Source: Clostridium sp. K13
GTDB lineage: Bacteria > Bacillota > Clostridia > Clostridiales > Clostridiaceae
Reading direction: 5' to 3'
NCBI RefSeq assembly: GCF_019734195.1
Contig: NZ_JAASHM010000004.1
Location: 62,001 to 126,000 of the forward strand
Length of the DNA: 64,000 bases
Positions 15,700-23,197 of this stretch are shown in pieces. Within the stretch, counting starts at the first letter, position 1; each line of letters begins with the position of its first letter. Below the pieces are notes generated by a model. It had not been told where the DNA came from. It saw only the letters and a program-made list of their open reading frames with translations, and made no database searches. A program made the translations under genes and the position numbers.

Positions 15700-15969
15700 C
15701 TAAGAAATATTTGCACTTATACCACAACAACACTCTGAACCTGGAGCTCCATCCCAATGCACACCAGAACACTTTTCATTTCTATAATGTCATTCAGTTT
15801 TTTTACATCCATTCGCATGCTATTCATTAAGGCTATGGCAATAATGTTTATCATTATTATCTAGCAAATTCATTCCATGATCAGCTCCACATGTACATTC
15901 TCCTACCGTATGTGTTTGTATAGATCTTAATCTCTCTAATTCTGGTTTACTCCAAATTTTTTTTTCTAT
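15700..15969 (-). pseudogene. Broken RiPP precursor P3 (Cys/His-rich, paralogue of P4)
   Basis: A continuous frame of 89 codons reads (I)EKKIWSKPELERLRSIQT as leader, then GECTCGADHG ... HYCHSLNE, TAG (15820-15822), HANGCKKTE, TGA (15790-15792), HYRNEKCSGVHWDGAPGSEC and CCGISANIS. It aligns with P4 across its length, including GECxC, the HxCH site, KC, VHxW and CCCG. An RBS (AAAGGAGA) is correctly spaced, but the start codon is ATA where ATG is expected. The TAG aligns with a Trp of P4, so TGG to TAG explains it. Two stops plus the lost start mean no normal product. The C-terminal Ser is still present. Confidence 0.8.
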
Positions 15970-16014
15970 TATTAGTATCTCCTTTTAATTTATTATTTAT
16001 ATAGTAAAATTTAT

Positions 16015-16470
16015 TTAATTAGCAAACTTAGCAACAACAGTATATTGATCTCTTATACCTCCACCTGTTACATAATACTCACCGCATCTTAACCATGCAT
16101 GAGCTTTCATTTCATTTCCATCTTTTCTTACCCCTAAATAAATAGTAGTTGAAATTCCCTGGTTTTTTAATAATTTTTGAGCTGTTAATGCTTGTACTAA
16201 ACATTTACTTTCCCAAGGTGTCTTAGTAGCAACAAATAAAACCCTATGTGATATTCTTCTAGCCATTTTATATGTGTCATTATCAACCTTATCCGGAGAT
16301 TCCTGTTTATGTGATCCCATTCTTTTTCTTAATTTATTAAATGGAACAAAAAGTATAAATGCTCTATAGAATCCTGTATAAAAAAAAGTTTGCATTATAT
16401 CAAACTTTTCTCTATTATTCATACATATAAATGTTTTAGTTTTCCTAGCTAATGCTAATAAGCTCTGCAT
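16015..16470 (-). CDS. Lasso-type B2 leader peptidase (transglutaminase-like Cys protease)
   Basis: A 151-residue member of the Transglut_core3 family (PF13471 type). The catalytic Cys is in WESKCLVQALTAQKLL and the catalytic His in KAHAWLRCGEYYV; a TGGG segment follows. In split lasso systems B2 removes the leader after the conserved T-x position with help from the PqqD-like B1 protein. It is the only peptidase in the locus, so it is expected to process all the precursors. It overlaps the end of the upstream pqqD gene by 26 bp (translational coupling), typical of a B1-B2 pair. Confidence 0.88.
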   Translation of the reverse strand: MQSLLALARKTKTFICMNNREKFDIMQTFFYTGFYRAFILFVPFNKLRKRMGSHKQESPDKVDNDTYKMARRISHRVLFVATKTPWESKCLVQALTAQKLLKNQGISTTIYLGVRKDGNEMKAHAWLRCGEYYVTGGGIRDQYTVVAKFAN

Positions 16471-16774
16471 TATTTAATCTTCCTAAAAATTCAATTACTG
16501 TATCTGTACAAGTTTCTTCATCAACTTCATACTCAGAAAGTAAAGCTTCTATTATTCCTTTAACATTTATAGGTTCTATAATTATATCCCATATTCTACT
16601 TCCAACTTCATTCATCATAAAGTATTCACCTTTATCAAGGTTCATCATTACTTTTTCTCCATCTAAATCAGTATCATCTATTTCTAAGTTTTTATTGATT
16701 ACTGTATCTAAATTTATTCCAAAATCCTTTTTTAGTTTTCCAACCTTACCAGTACTCTTTTTAAAATTAATCAT
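16445..16774 (-). CDS. PqqD-like RiPP recognition protein (B1, copy 1)
   Basis: A 109-residue PqqD-family leader-binding protein with the diagnostic block VMMNLDKGEYFMMNEVGSRI and WDII followed by a helical C-terminus (IEALLSEYEVDEE). It has a basic N-terminal extension (KKSTGKVGKLKKDFG) absent from copy 2. Its end overlaps the start of the B2 peptidase gene, making this pair the core leader-processing unit. RBS AAGGTGG is 10 bases upstream of the ATG. It follows precursor P4 after a 300-bp spacer that holds a large palindrome. Confidence 0.85.
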   Translation of the reverse strand: MINFKKSTGKVGKLKKDFGINLDTVINKNLEIDDTDLDGEKVMMNLDKGEYFMMNEVGSRIWDIIIEPINVKGIIEALLSEYEVDEETCTDTVIEFLGRLNNAELISIS

Positions 16775-16799
16775 CTCTTTATCCCACCTTATATAATAA

Positions 16800-17083
16800 A
16801 TTAAACATAATATTTTTACTTAAACTTACTTATTAGATCAATTCTATGAAAACCATAGTATTTTTCATATCAACTTACTAGATTCATCTTATTTTATATA
16901 ATCTATTACACTATTTATATAAATACGACACTCTAATTGTAACTTTTATATACATATTATGTAAATAATTCTTAAATACCAATTAATTTTTATTCTTATA
17001 GAACTTTATTACTAATTAATTTGTACTACTTAAAATAATACTTTTTAGTATACTAATTTCTAGTGAATTTTTTCATATAAAAT
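16800..17083. other. Intergenic spacer between P4 and the B1-B2 pair
   Basis: About 280 bp, AT-rich. It could hold the promoter of the B1-B2 operon on the minus strand but no strong -35/-10 pair stands out. No coding signal seen. Confidence 0.4.
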
Positions 17084-17125
17084 TATGCATCTTAGATTAA
17101 TAATATTATTAATCTAAGATGCATA
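17084..17125 (-). terminator. Perfect 42-bp palindrome after precursor P4
   Basis: Starts TATGCATCTTAGATTAATA and reads identically on the other strand with no mismatch. It is 19 bp beyond the P4 stop. Most likely a terminator or attenuator between precursor and enzyme genes, as at 15631 and 22606. Confidence 0.65.
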
Positions 17126-17143
17126 TATTCCTCTAATTACTAT

Positions 17144-17425
17144 TTATGAATCTTGTGATCCACAACAGCATTTTGATTTATGAGCTGCACCCTTCCATTC
17201 ATGTACTCCACCAGTTGGACATTTAGCATTTTGAGCATGTCCTGCTTGTAAGCTAGCACAATTATTTTGGTGCCACATATTATCCCTATGACAGAAATGA
17301 AGATTTCCTGTATCAGGATTTCCTGAAAAAGTAGTTATACCATCATTACTAATACATCCACATTCCCCTGATTCAGTTCTTTCTAATTTAACTGCTGTAA
17401 TACTTGGTTTTTTCCATTCCCTCAT
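17144..17425 (-). CDS. RiPP precursor P4 (Cys/His-rich)
   Basis: A 93-residue peptide with leader MREWKKPSITAVKLERT (W-x2-P ... T) and a core with ten Cys and seven His: GECGC, LHFCHRDNMWHQNNC, AGHAQNAKCPTGG, VHEWKGAAHKSKCCCGSQDS. The Cys/His density suggests metal binding or multiple thioether/disulfide links; nothing resembles a lasso core. It ends in Ser. RBS AAAGGAGG is ideal. The broken P3 is its paralogue. The gene follows a truncated kinase remnant (17447), so its dedicated kinase may be lost or replaced by another copy. Confidence 0.78.
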   Translation of the reverse strand: MREWKKPSITAVKLERTESGECGCISNDGITTFSGNPDTGNLHFCHRDNMWHQNNCASLQAGHAQNAKCPTGGVHEWKGAAHKSKCCCGSQDS

Positions 17426-17446
17426 TCAAATTCCTCCTTTAAAGAA

Positions 17447-17826
17447 CTATTTATATATCAGTCCTTGTAATATTCTATATTTTCCTGCTCCTCTATTTCC
17501 TGTAATAATTATTGCTTTATCATTTATCTTCATAACACCACCATGAATAGCAACCTTTTCTCTTTGAAGCATTATAAATCCTAGACAACTACACATTAAA
17601 TAAAGATTAATCTCCTGCCCATTAGCCCCTTTCCAAGGTTCAACTATAACCTCATTACCATTTTTAATATAATAAGATGCTACATTATCTATTTCAAACC
17701 ATACATAGTTTTTACTATAAAATGATGTTTTTCCTTCTGACCTTAATTTACAAATATTATTTGGCATATCTCCATAATAAAAATAGACATCAATATCATC
17801 TTTGATATATCTATTCTTTTTGTAAA
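17447..17826 (-). pseudogene. Truncated HprK-like kinase remnant (kinase C)
   Basis: The frame matches the middle of the kinase paralogues (YVWFEIDNVASYYIKNGNEV, MCSCLGFIMLQREKVAIHGG, IIITGNRGAGK) but breaks right after the P-loop Lys, running into YRILQGLIYK and a stop. The Asp-Asp pair and the RP...FT motif are missing. The N-terminal YGLNIxS segment is also absent; upstream the frame reads from a terminator. It is therefore a both-ends-deleted copy, catalytically dead, between kinase D and precursor P4. Closest in wording to kinases D and G. Confidence 0.8.
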
Positions 17827-17828
17827 AT

Positions 17829-17879
17829 AAAATAGGTTACACAAAATGATTTCCAATCATTTTTTGTGTAACCTATTTT
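17829..17879 (-). terminator. Strong terminator after kinase D
   Basis: Long inverted repeat beginning AAAATAGGTTACACAAAA with its complement, inner ATGATT/AATCAT pairing, and T-rich flank on the minus strand; just beyond the kinase D stop. Confidence 0.75.
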
Positions 17880-17891
17880 AATGTACTAACT

Positions 17892-18815
17892 CTATAACAC
17901 AACTTCTTTAATTTCAATTACTTCTCTTTCAATTAAATCAATTTGATCATCTACTGTAAATTTTTCTAATGGTCTTGTTATCTTAAAGAACCTTATATTT
18001 TTAGCTATATCAATACACTGTTTAAAATACTTTGGATTCATTCCACCTAAATATTTAATGTATTCTCCTCTATAAATATTTTCAATAATATTATTTAGCT
18101 TTTCACTACCTCGTAACTCCTCAATAATTACTTCTTCAACATCTCCAACAGTAAGCTTTACTATTGCAGATAATTGCTTTGGTTCATAAATAAATTCATC
18201 CTTAGCCGGTATTATATATTTAACTTCTTTATCACTCATAAAAGAAGTGTATTTTTCTTTATCATATTCAAAGTTATCCATAGCAGATTCACATAATTTT
18301 TGATATGGAAATCCCGGCATTACATATGGAACTTTTTCTATCTTTGTTGAAGCAACATCATCTGATATGAACTTATATCCTTTTTCTCTTAATGCTGTAG
18401 TTAATGTAGATTTTCCTGCTCCCCTATCTCCAGTAAATATAACAGCCTTATTATTCATCTCAATAACTCCACCATGAATAGCTACCATATTTCTTTGAAG
18501 CATTATAAATCCTAAACAACTACACATTATATAAATTTTCATAAGTTGCATATCAGCATTTTCACATACTTCTACTTTTATATCATTTCCATTAGATATA
18601 CAATATGTTGCTATATTATCTATATGAAACCATATCTTATTTTGAAACAATTGTATATTAATTCCTTCAGAAATTTTATCCTTTATTTCTGTTGATATTT
18701 TATCATATCTTATATTAACTATATTTTTTTCTAATATTTCATCTAACTTATCAAACTCATCAATTTCTATTTCTGATCTAATATTTAATCCATAAACTTT
18801 ATAATTATTTATCAC
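17892..18815 (-). CDS. HprK-like Ser kinase, RiPP-modifying (kinase D)
   Basis: A 307-residue kinase: NYKVYGLNIRSEIEIDEF, MCSCLGFIMLQRNMVAIHGG, P-loop GDRGAGKSTLT, KFISDDVAST, and ITRPLEKFTVDDQI at the end. All expected kinase residues are present. Start is GTG 18815, preceded by AAGGAG at the right distance, and gives a length equal to its paralogues; the earlier ATG at 18860 has no RBS. It is divergent from kinase E, with a 350-bp spacer. The kinase remnant C and precursor P4 follow downstream, so it may now serve P4. Confidence 0.8.
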   Translation of the reverse strand: MINNYKVYGLNIRSEIEIDEFDKLDEILEKNIVNIRYDKISTEIKDKISEGINIQLFQNKIWFHIDNIATYCISNGNDIKVEVCENADMQLMKIYIMCSCLGFIMLQRNMVAIHGGVIEMNNKAVIFTGDRGAGKSTLTTALREKGYKFISDDVASTKIEKVPYVMPGFPYQKLCESAMDNFEYDKEKYTSFMSDKEVKYIIPAKDEFIYEPKQLSAIVKLTVGDVEEVIIEELRGSEKLNNIIENIYRGEYIKYLGGMNPKYFKQCIDIAKNIRFFKITRPLEKFTVDDQIDLIEREVIEIKEVVL

Positions 18816-19164
18816 TAATATACTCCTTATAGCCAATTTTACAATTAATGTAATTAACATTTTAATTATACTATTCTATTTATTTATAATAAATTATCCT
18901 TTAGTAGTACATTTTAAAATATTAGGATTACTTATACGTATTATTGCTAGTTATAATAATTAATTTTCAATTAATTATAAAAAGCATGATTATAAAACCA
19001 GCCTTAACTCATTTATACTCTATAGCTACTTATTTATCAAAACATTCACAGAAGTTCTACTTCCATACTTTAATAAGTAGTAATACTCAACCCCTCTCTT
19101 GTTATAATTTACCACTTATATATTTTGTGATACACTTATTTTATATAAAAAAGGAGAGCTTTTT
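18816..19164. other. Divergent spacer between kinases D and E
   Basis: About 350 bp. A 74-codon plus-strand frame here has no RBS and no recognisable features and is taken as chance. Likely holds divergent promoters, none of them close to consensus. Confidence 0.4.
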
Positions 19165-20070
19165 ATGAAGTATTACAAAATATATGGATTAATAATAAAA
19201 TCAGATATTAAATTATATAATTCTAATTTAATATCTTTATCTTCCACAACTCCAGACATAGAAATAGTATCTAAATCTATTAACACCAATATAGATTCTA
19301 GTTTTATTTCTCGTAGTAATTTTTACTTCTCACAAAATAATATAATTTTTATTATAGAAAATGTAGGCCGTTACCAAATTACTAATGGAAATAAAATAAC
19401 TATAGAATATTTACCTAATACTGATTTAGAAGAAATAAGAAAATATATATTAGGTAGTGCTTTAGGACTTCTATTATTCCAACGAAATATAATAGCACTT
19501 CATGGTTCATCTATTGTAATTAATAATAATGCTATAATAATCTCTGGAAACATAGGTGCTGGAAAAACAAGTACTACTTTATCACTAGTTAATAAAGGTT
19601 ACAGCTTTTTAACTGATGATGTAGCTTCTGTAATAAAGGATATTAATGGAACTTATAATGTTCATCATTGTATTCCTTATCAAAAATTATGTTTAAATAC
19701 TATTGAATCATTAGGTTATGATAAAAATAAATTAATACAAATTGATAAGATAAAAAATAAATACTATAGTCCAGAAATAATTAATTTCACAAAAGAACCT
19801 AAAAAACTAAAATCATTATTTTACTTAACAACTTCAAATAATTTAACTACAGTTTCATGTTCTGAAGTATTTGGAGTTGAAAAATTTAAACTTATTCTTT
19901 CTAATATTTTTAGAAAAGAACTTATTCCAAATGAATTAATTAAAGGTAATTATATAAAAGAAGTTTTAAATTTATCTAAAAATATTTCTGTCTATAAAAT
20001 CACTCGCCCTAAAAATGGAAATAGCGTAGAAAAAATAGTTAATATTATTGAAAAATATGCTTGTAATTAA
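19165..20070 (+). CDS. HprK-like Ser kinase, RiPP-modifying (kinase E)
   Basis: A 301-residue paralogue: YYKIYGLIIKSDIKLYN, LLLFQRNIIALHGSSIVI, P-loop GNIGAGKTSTT, FLTDDVASVI, and a divergent end motif ITRPKNGNSVEKIV (FT replaced by NS). RBS AAGGAGAG. It is followed 15 bp later by kinase F and then by precursor P5, so E and F probably act on P5, either redundantly or in sequence. Confidence 0.78.
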   Translation: MKYYKIYGLIIKSDIKLYNSNLISLSSTTPDIEIVSKSINTNIDSSFISRSNFYFSQNNIIFIIENVGRYQITNGNKITIEYLPNTDLEEIRKYILGSALGLLLFQRNIIALHGSSIVINNNAIIISGNIGAGKTSTTLSLVNKGYSFLTDDVASVIKDINGTYNVHHCIPYQKLCLNTIESLGYDKNKLIQIDKIKNKYYSPEIINFTKEPKKLKSLFYLTTSNNLTTVSCSEVFGVEKFKLILSNIFRKELIPNELIKGNYIKEVLNLSKNISVYKITRPKNGNSVEKIVNIIEKYACN

Positions 20071-20085
20071 TGAAAGGATTATATT

Positions 20086-21021
20086 ATGGAACTAATAAAA
20101 GAAAAGAAAAATTTTTTTTATAAACTATATGGTTTAAATATTAATTCTGACTTTTATTTATCAGAATTATCCCATGCTGAATTTGAAACATTATCTCATA
20201 TTGATATTAATATTATTAATGGCAAATGTCCTGAAAAAATAGATAATTATAAAGTCTCTAATAGCTATTATACAGTCTCAGATAATGAAGCTATGTTCTC
20301 TGCTGAAGAATGTGGACATTTTTACATAAAAAATGGAGATACCATTATAATAGAACCAATAGCTAATGCTAATTATCAACATTTAAAAGCTTATCTATTA
20401 TCAAGATCTTTTGCTTTATTAATGTTTCAAAGAAATACTATAGCATTACATGGCAGTTCTATTTTATTTGACAACAAGGCCTATGTATTCTGTGGTCGCT
20501 CTGGAACTGGTAAATCAACTCTATCCGCAGCACTAACTTTACAAGGCTATGACTTATTTTCTGATGATTTATCTGTAATAACTTTTGATAATAGTAATAA
20601 CCCCTTAATTCATTGTGGTTTATCTAATAATAAACTTTGTAAAGATGCTATGGAATATTTTAATATTTCTACTGAGAATCTAATTAAAGTTGATAATTTT
20701 GTAAATAAATATGCATTACCAAGTTCTAAGAACTTTTTTGATTGCACTGCTAAAGTTAATATATTAATTGAATTGTCAATAGATTATAATACTTCTGTTA
20801 AAAATACTGAAGTATCTTTAACGGAAGTATTTGGACAAGAAAAATTGCAAACATTATTTAGAAATATTTTTAGAAATCAACTACTTAATGATGTTGGTTT
20901 AAAACCTAATTATTTAAAAAGCTGCTTAAACTTAAGTAAAAATATTAGAATATTTAAATTAAAGCGACCTAATAATTTATTTACTCTAGAAGAACAAATT
21001 AGCCTAATAAAAAGAATATAA
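20086..21021 (+). CDS. HprK-like Ser kinase, RiPP-modifying (kinase F)
   Basis: A 311-residue paralogue: YKLYGLNINSDFYLSEL, ALLMFQRNTIALHGSSILF, P-loop GRSGTGKSTLS, LFSDDLSVI, and LKRPNNLFTLEEQI. All catalytic landmarks are kept. RBS GAAAGGA. It is co-directional with kinase E (15-bp gap) and 168 bp ahead of precursor P5, separated by a hairpin at 21113-21146. Confidence 0.78.
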   Translation: MELIKEKKNFFYKLYGLNINSDFYLSELSHAEFETLSHIDINIINGKCPEKIDNYKVSNSYYTVSDNEAMFSAEECGHFYIKNGDTIIIEPIANANYQHLKAYLLSRSFALLMFQRNTIALHGSSILFDNKAYVFCGRSGTGKSTLSAALTLQGYDLFSDDLSVITFDNSNNPLIHCGLSNNKLCKDAMEYFNISTENLIKVDNFVNKYALPSSKNFFDCTAKVNILIELSIDYNTSVKNTEVSLTEVFGQEKLQTLFRNIFRNQLLNDVGLKPNYLKSCLNLSKNIRIFKLKRPNNLFTLEEQISLIKRI

Positions 21022-21112
21022 TTTTTTATTATACTTAAGTATTACTTAATATTAATACCTATTCTTATCATCTTTTGTAATTTACATTTTTTTCTTAAAA
21101 TGCTAAAATTCT

Positions 21113-21146
21113 ATTAGTATTATAGTATTTTTACTATAATACTAAT
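21113..21146 (+). terminator. Perfect hairpin between kinase F and precursor P5
   Basis: A 15-bp perfect inverted repeat with a TTTT loop (21113-21127, 21132-21146). It may terminate the kinase transcript or act as an operator/attenuator for P5. Confidence 0.5.
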
Positions 21147-21189
21147 TTAATTATAAAATATAATTTGTTCTATGAGAGGGGTAAAAACA

Positions 21190-21438
21190 ATGAAAAAATG
21201 GTCAAAACCACAAATTAAAAATTTAAGTATTGTCTGTACAAATTCTAATTCATGCGCTAGCTTTGAACAAAATCCGAATCCCGTGACATATAGCTCTAGA
21301 AAAATGCCAGATTGGGTTGCAAATCTTGGATGCATACATTGTCTAAATTTTGGATTTGATGCTTTTAAAGAATGGTGCTTAATTTATAATAATCCTGAAT
21401 TAGATCATGGATGTGAAACAGATTCACCTTCAGCTTAA
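21190..21438 (+). CDS. RiPP precursor P5 (Cys-containing)
   Basis: An 82-residue peptide. The leader MKKWSKPQIKNLSIVCT follows the shared W-x2-P ... T pattern. The core has NSNSCASFEQNPNP, KMPDWVANLGCIHCLNFGF, FKEWCLIYNN and ends DHGCETDSPSA, with a CxxC pair and Ser as the penultimate residue (the others end in Ser itself). Start ATG 21190 has GAGAGGGG eight bases upstream. It lies downstream of kinases E and F and has its own terminator. Confidence 0.75.
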   Translation: MKKWSKPQIKNLSIVCTNSNSCASFEQNPNPVTYSSRKMPDWVANLGCIHCLNFGFDAFKEWCLIYNNPELDHGCETDSPSA

Positions 21439-21498
21439 AATAATAATACTTATTTTTATTTAACTTAAGTATTATAATTAAAACTACTACAAAAAAAC

Positions 21499-21537
21499 AA
21501 AGAGTAATTAAAAAATAAATTACTCTTTTTTTTTCGC
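21499..21537 (+). terminator. Intrinsic terminator after P5
   Basis: AAAGAGTAATT (21499-21509) pairs with AATTACTCTTT (21518-21528), followed by a run of T. Between here and 21663 nothing else was recognised. Confidence 0.8.
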
Positions 21538-21663
21538 TATTATTAGATTTATATTCATGAATTAAATTATCTAAGCTTATATTATTTTCAATATATTTTT
21601 CATATTCAACTCTTTATATTTACTCTTCAAAGTACATTTTACATATTTAAAATTCATAAAACG

Positions 21664-22578
21664 CTATACTAACTCTTCTATAAACTTAACTTGCTCTTCC
21701 ACAGTAAATTTTCCTCTAGGTCTTATAATCTTATAACATTTTATATTATTTGCAATCTTTAAACACTTTGTAAAATATTTATTAGTTATTCCACCCCAAT
21801 AAGGCATAAATTCACTTCTATAAATATTTTTAATTATAATATTTAATTTTTTACTACCTCTAATTTCAGTCATTAAGATATTTTCTACATCACCTTCAAC
21901 TATTTCTACAACAGCTAATAATTTAGTATCATCATAAGTAAATTGATTATGTGCTGGAACTATGTATTTCATTTGGGAATCACTCATAAATGAAATAACT
22001 TCTTTATAATCATAATTAAAATTAATCATTGCATCTTTACATAACTTTTGATATGGAAAACCATGATTAATTTTAATTTCATCATCTATCTCTACTGCCG
22101 CAACATCATCTGAAATAAATTTATGCCCCTTTAACCTTAATGCTGTAGTTAATGTTGATTTACCTGCTCCTCTATCACCAGTTAATATTACTGCCTTATC
22201 ATTTACTACAATTGTTCCACCATGAATTGCTACTTTATCTCGCTGTAACATAATAAACCCCAAACAGCTACACATTAAAAACACATTAACAATAATATTA
22301 TTTGCTTCTTTGCATGGTTCAACTATAACCTTATTTCCATTACAAATATAATAAGATGCTACATTTCTAACATGGAACCATATCTCATTTTTTTCATAAA
22401 AATTTGTTACTCCTTTCTTTAACAACTCATAGCATCTTTCTGGCATACTTCCATATTCATAATCAACATCTATATCATCTACTTTTAAATTATCTATTTC
22501 AATAAATTCATCTATTCTTATTTGAGATTTTATATTTAACCCATAAACTCTATAATTATATGTATTACATCTATCCAT
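21664..22578 (-). CDS. HprK-like Ser kinase, RiPP-modifying (kinase G)
   Basis: A 304-residue paralogue: NYRVYGLNIKSQIRIDEF, MCSCLGFIMLQRDKVAIHGG, P-loop GDRGAGKSTLT, KFISDDVAAVE, and IIRPRGKFTVEEQV. All landmarks are intact, and it is closest to kinase D. RBS CTGGAG six bases before ATG. It lies directly downstream of precursor P6, after a hairpin at 22606-22642, making a precursor-kinase pair. Confidence 0.8.
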   Translation of the reverse strand: MDRCNTYNYRVYGLNIKSQIRIDEFIEIDNLKVDDIDVDYEYGSMPERCYELLKKGVTNFYEKNEIWFHVRNVASYYICNGNKVIVEPCKEANNIIVNVFLMCSCLGFIMLQRDKVAIHGGTIVVNDKAVILTGDRGAGKSTLTTALRLKGHKFISDDVAAVEIDDEIKINHGFPYQKLCKDAMINFNYDYKEVISFMSDSQMKYIVPAHNQFTYDDTKLLAVVEIVEGDVENILMTEIRGSKKLNIIIKNIYRSEFMPYWGGITNKYFTKCLKIANNIKCYKIIRPRGKFTVEEQVKFIEELV

Positions 22579-22605
22579 AAAATACTCCAGTATATAAAAT
22601 TATTA

Positions 22606-22642
22606 TATAAGAGTTATATAATAATTTTATATAACTCTTATA
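22606..22642 (-). terminator. Hairpin between precursor P6 and kinase G
   Basis: TATAAGAGTTATATAA (22606-22621) and its exact complement (22627-22642) in the precursor-kinase gap, as at 15631 and 17084. Confidence 0.6.
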
Positions 22643-22671
22643 TTAGATTAATAAGTTATTTTTTATAACTT

Positions 22672-22890
22672 TTAGCTATGAACATATCCGTCCTCTTCTG
22701 ATCCATGTTCATTTTTAGCATGTACATTATATTCTGCTACAGTACTAAATGTGATTCCACATTTTCTACAAGTTGCTCTCATTCCAACATAGTCTTCTTC
22801 TGGTACAAATTGATAAGGAACCATTCCCTCTTCTTGAGTATTATCTACACCCAATGCTAAAAATTGTGGTTTTTCCCATACCTTTTTCAT
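22672..22890 (-). CDS. RiPP precursor P6 with C2H2 zinc-finger-like core
   Basis: A 72-residue peptide. The leader MKKVWEKPQFLALGVDNT fits the shared pattern. The core includes MVPYQFVPEEDYVGM, then a segment from CRKCGITFS to HAKNEH that spells C-x2-C-x12-H-x4-H with Phe and Val at classical hydrophobic-core positions, as in a C2H2 zinc finger. The end is EEDGYVHS, with C-terminal Ser. RBS AGAGGTGA. The leader argues for RiPP processing and the core for zinc binding; a plain small zinc-finger protein is less likely given the leader and adjacent kinase G. Confidence 0.75.
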   Translation of the reverse strand: MKKVWEKPQFLALGVDNTQEEGMVPYQFVPEEDYVGMRATCRKCGITFSTVAEYNVHAKNEHGSEEDGYVHS

Positions 22891-22919
22891 TAATATTCAC
22901 CTCTTATATTAAATTTTTT

Positions 22920-23127
22920 TAATTAACTTTTTAAAATCAATATTATCTTTAAATCTGTGCCCCTATCTTAAGATAAAAAGGAAATCTAATAAATTTATTA
23001 TAATTCATTTTACATTTATTACCATAATAAGTAAATAATTACTTTTACTTATTTGCCCATAAAATTTTTACTTCTTTATAATTACTACTAATTTTCTAAT
23101 TAACAACTATACTTTAATTAAAATAAA
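22920..23127. other. Spacer upstream of P6
   Basis: AT-rich, presumed P6 promoter region. A TATAAT-like -10 is present near 23020 (minus strand) without a good -35. Nothing else recognised. Confidence 0.35.
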
Positions 23128-23163
23128 AAATAAGTACTGAAATTAATAATACAGTACTTATTT
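23128..23163 (-). terminator. Terminator after the nucleotidyltransferase gene
   Basis: AAATAAGTACTG (23128-23139) with CAGTACTTATTT (23152-23163), T-rich on the minus strand. Confidence 0.7.
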
Positions 23164-23197
23164 ACTAATTTTATCTATGAGTTAACCGTTATAACCT

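Noticed and set aside
16452..16796. 114-codon plus-strand frame over the PqqD/B2 junction
   Set aside because: Antisense shadow of clearly identified PqqD-like and B2 genes; no RBS.
18944..19168. 74-codon plus-strand frame before kinase E
   Set aside because: No RBS, hydrophobic low-complexity product, overlaps the kinase E RBS and start; taken as chance.
21540..21663. Possible short minus-strand coding tail (EYEKYIENNISLDNLIHEYK) beyond kinase G
   Set aside because: No start codon with RBS, no recognised similarity; too short to support.
10763..22890. Treating the precursors as ordinary lasso peptides
   Set aside because: Leaders fit, but cores are 40-75 residues with many Cys/His, lack a clear ring acceptor after a small first residue, and no cyclase gene is present.
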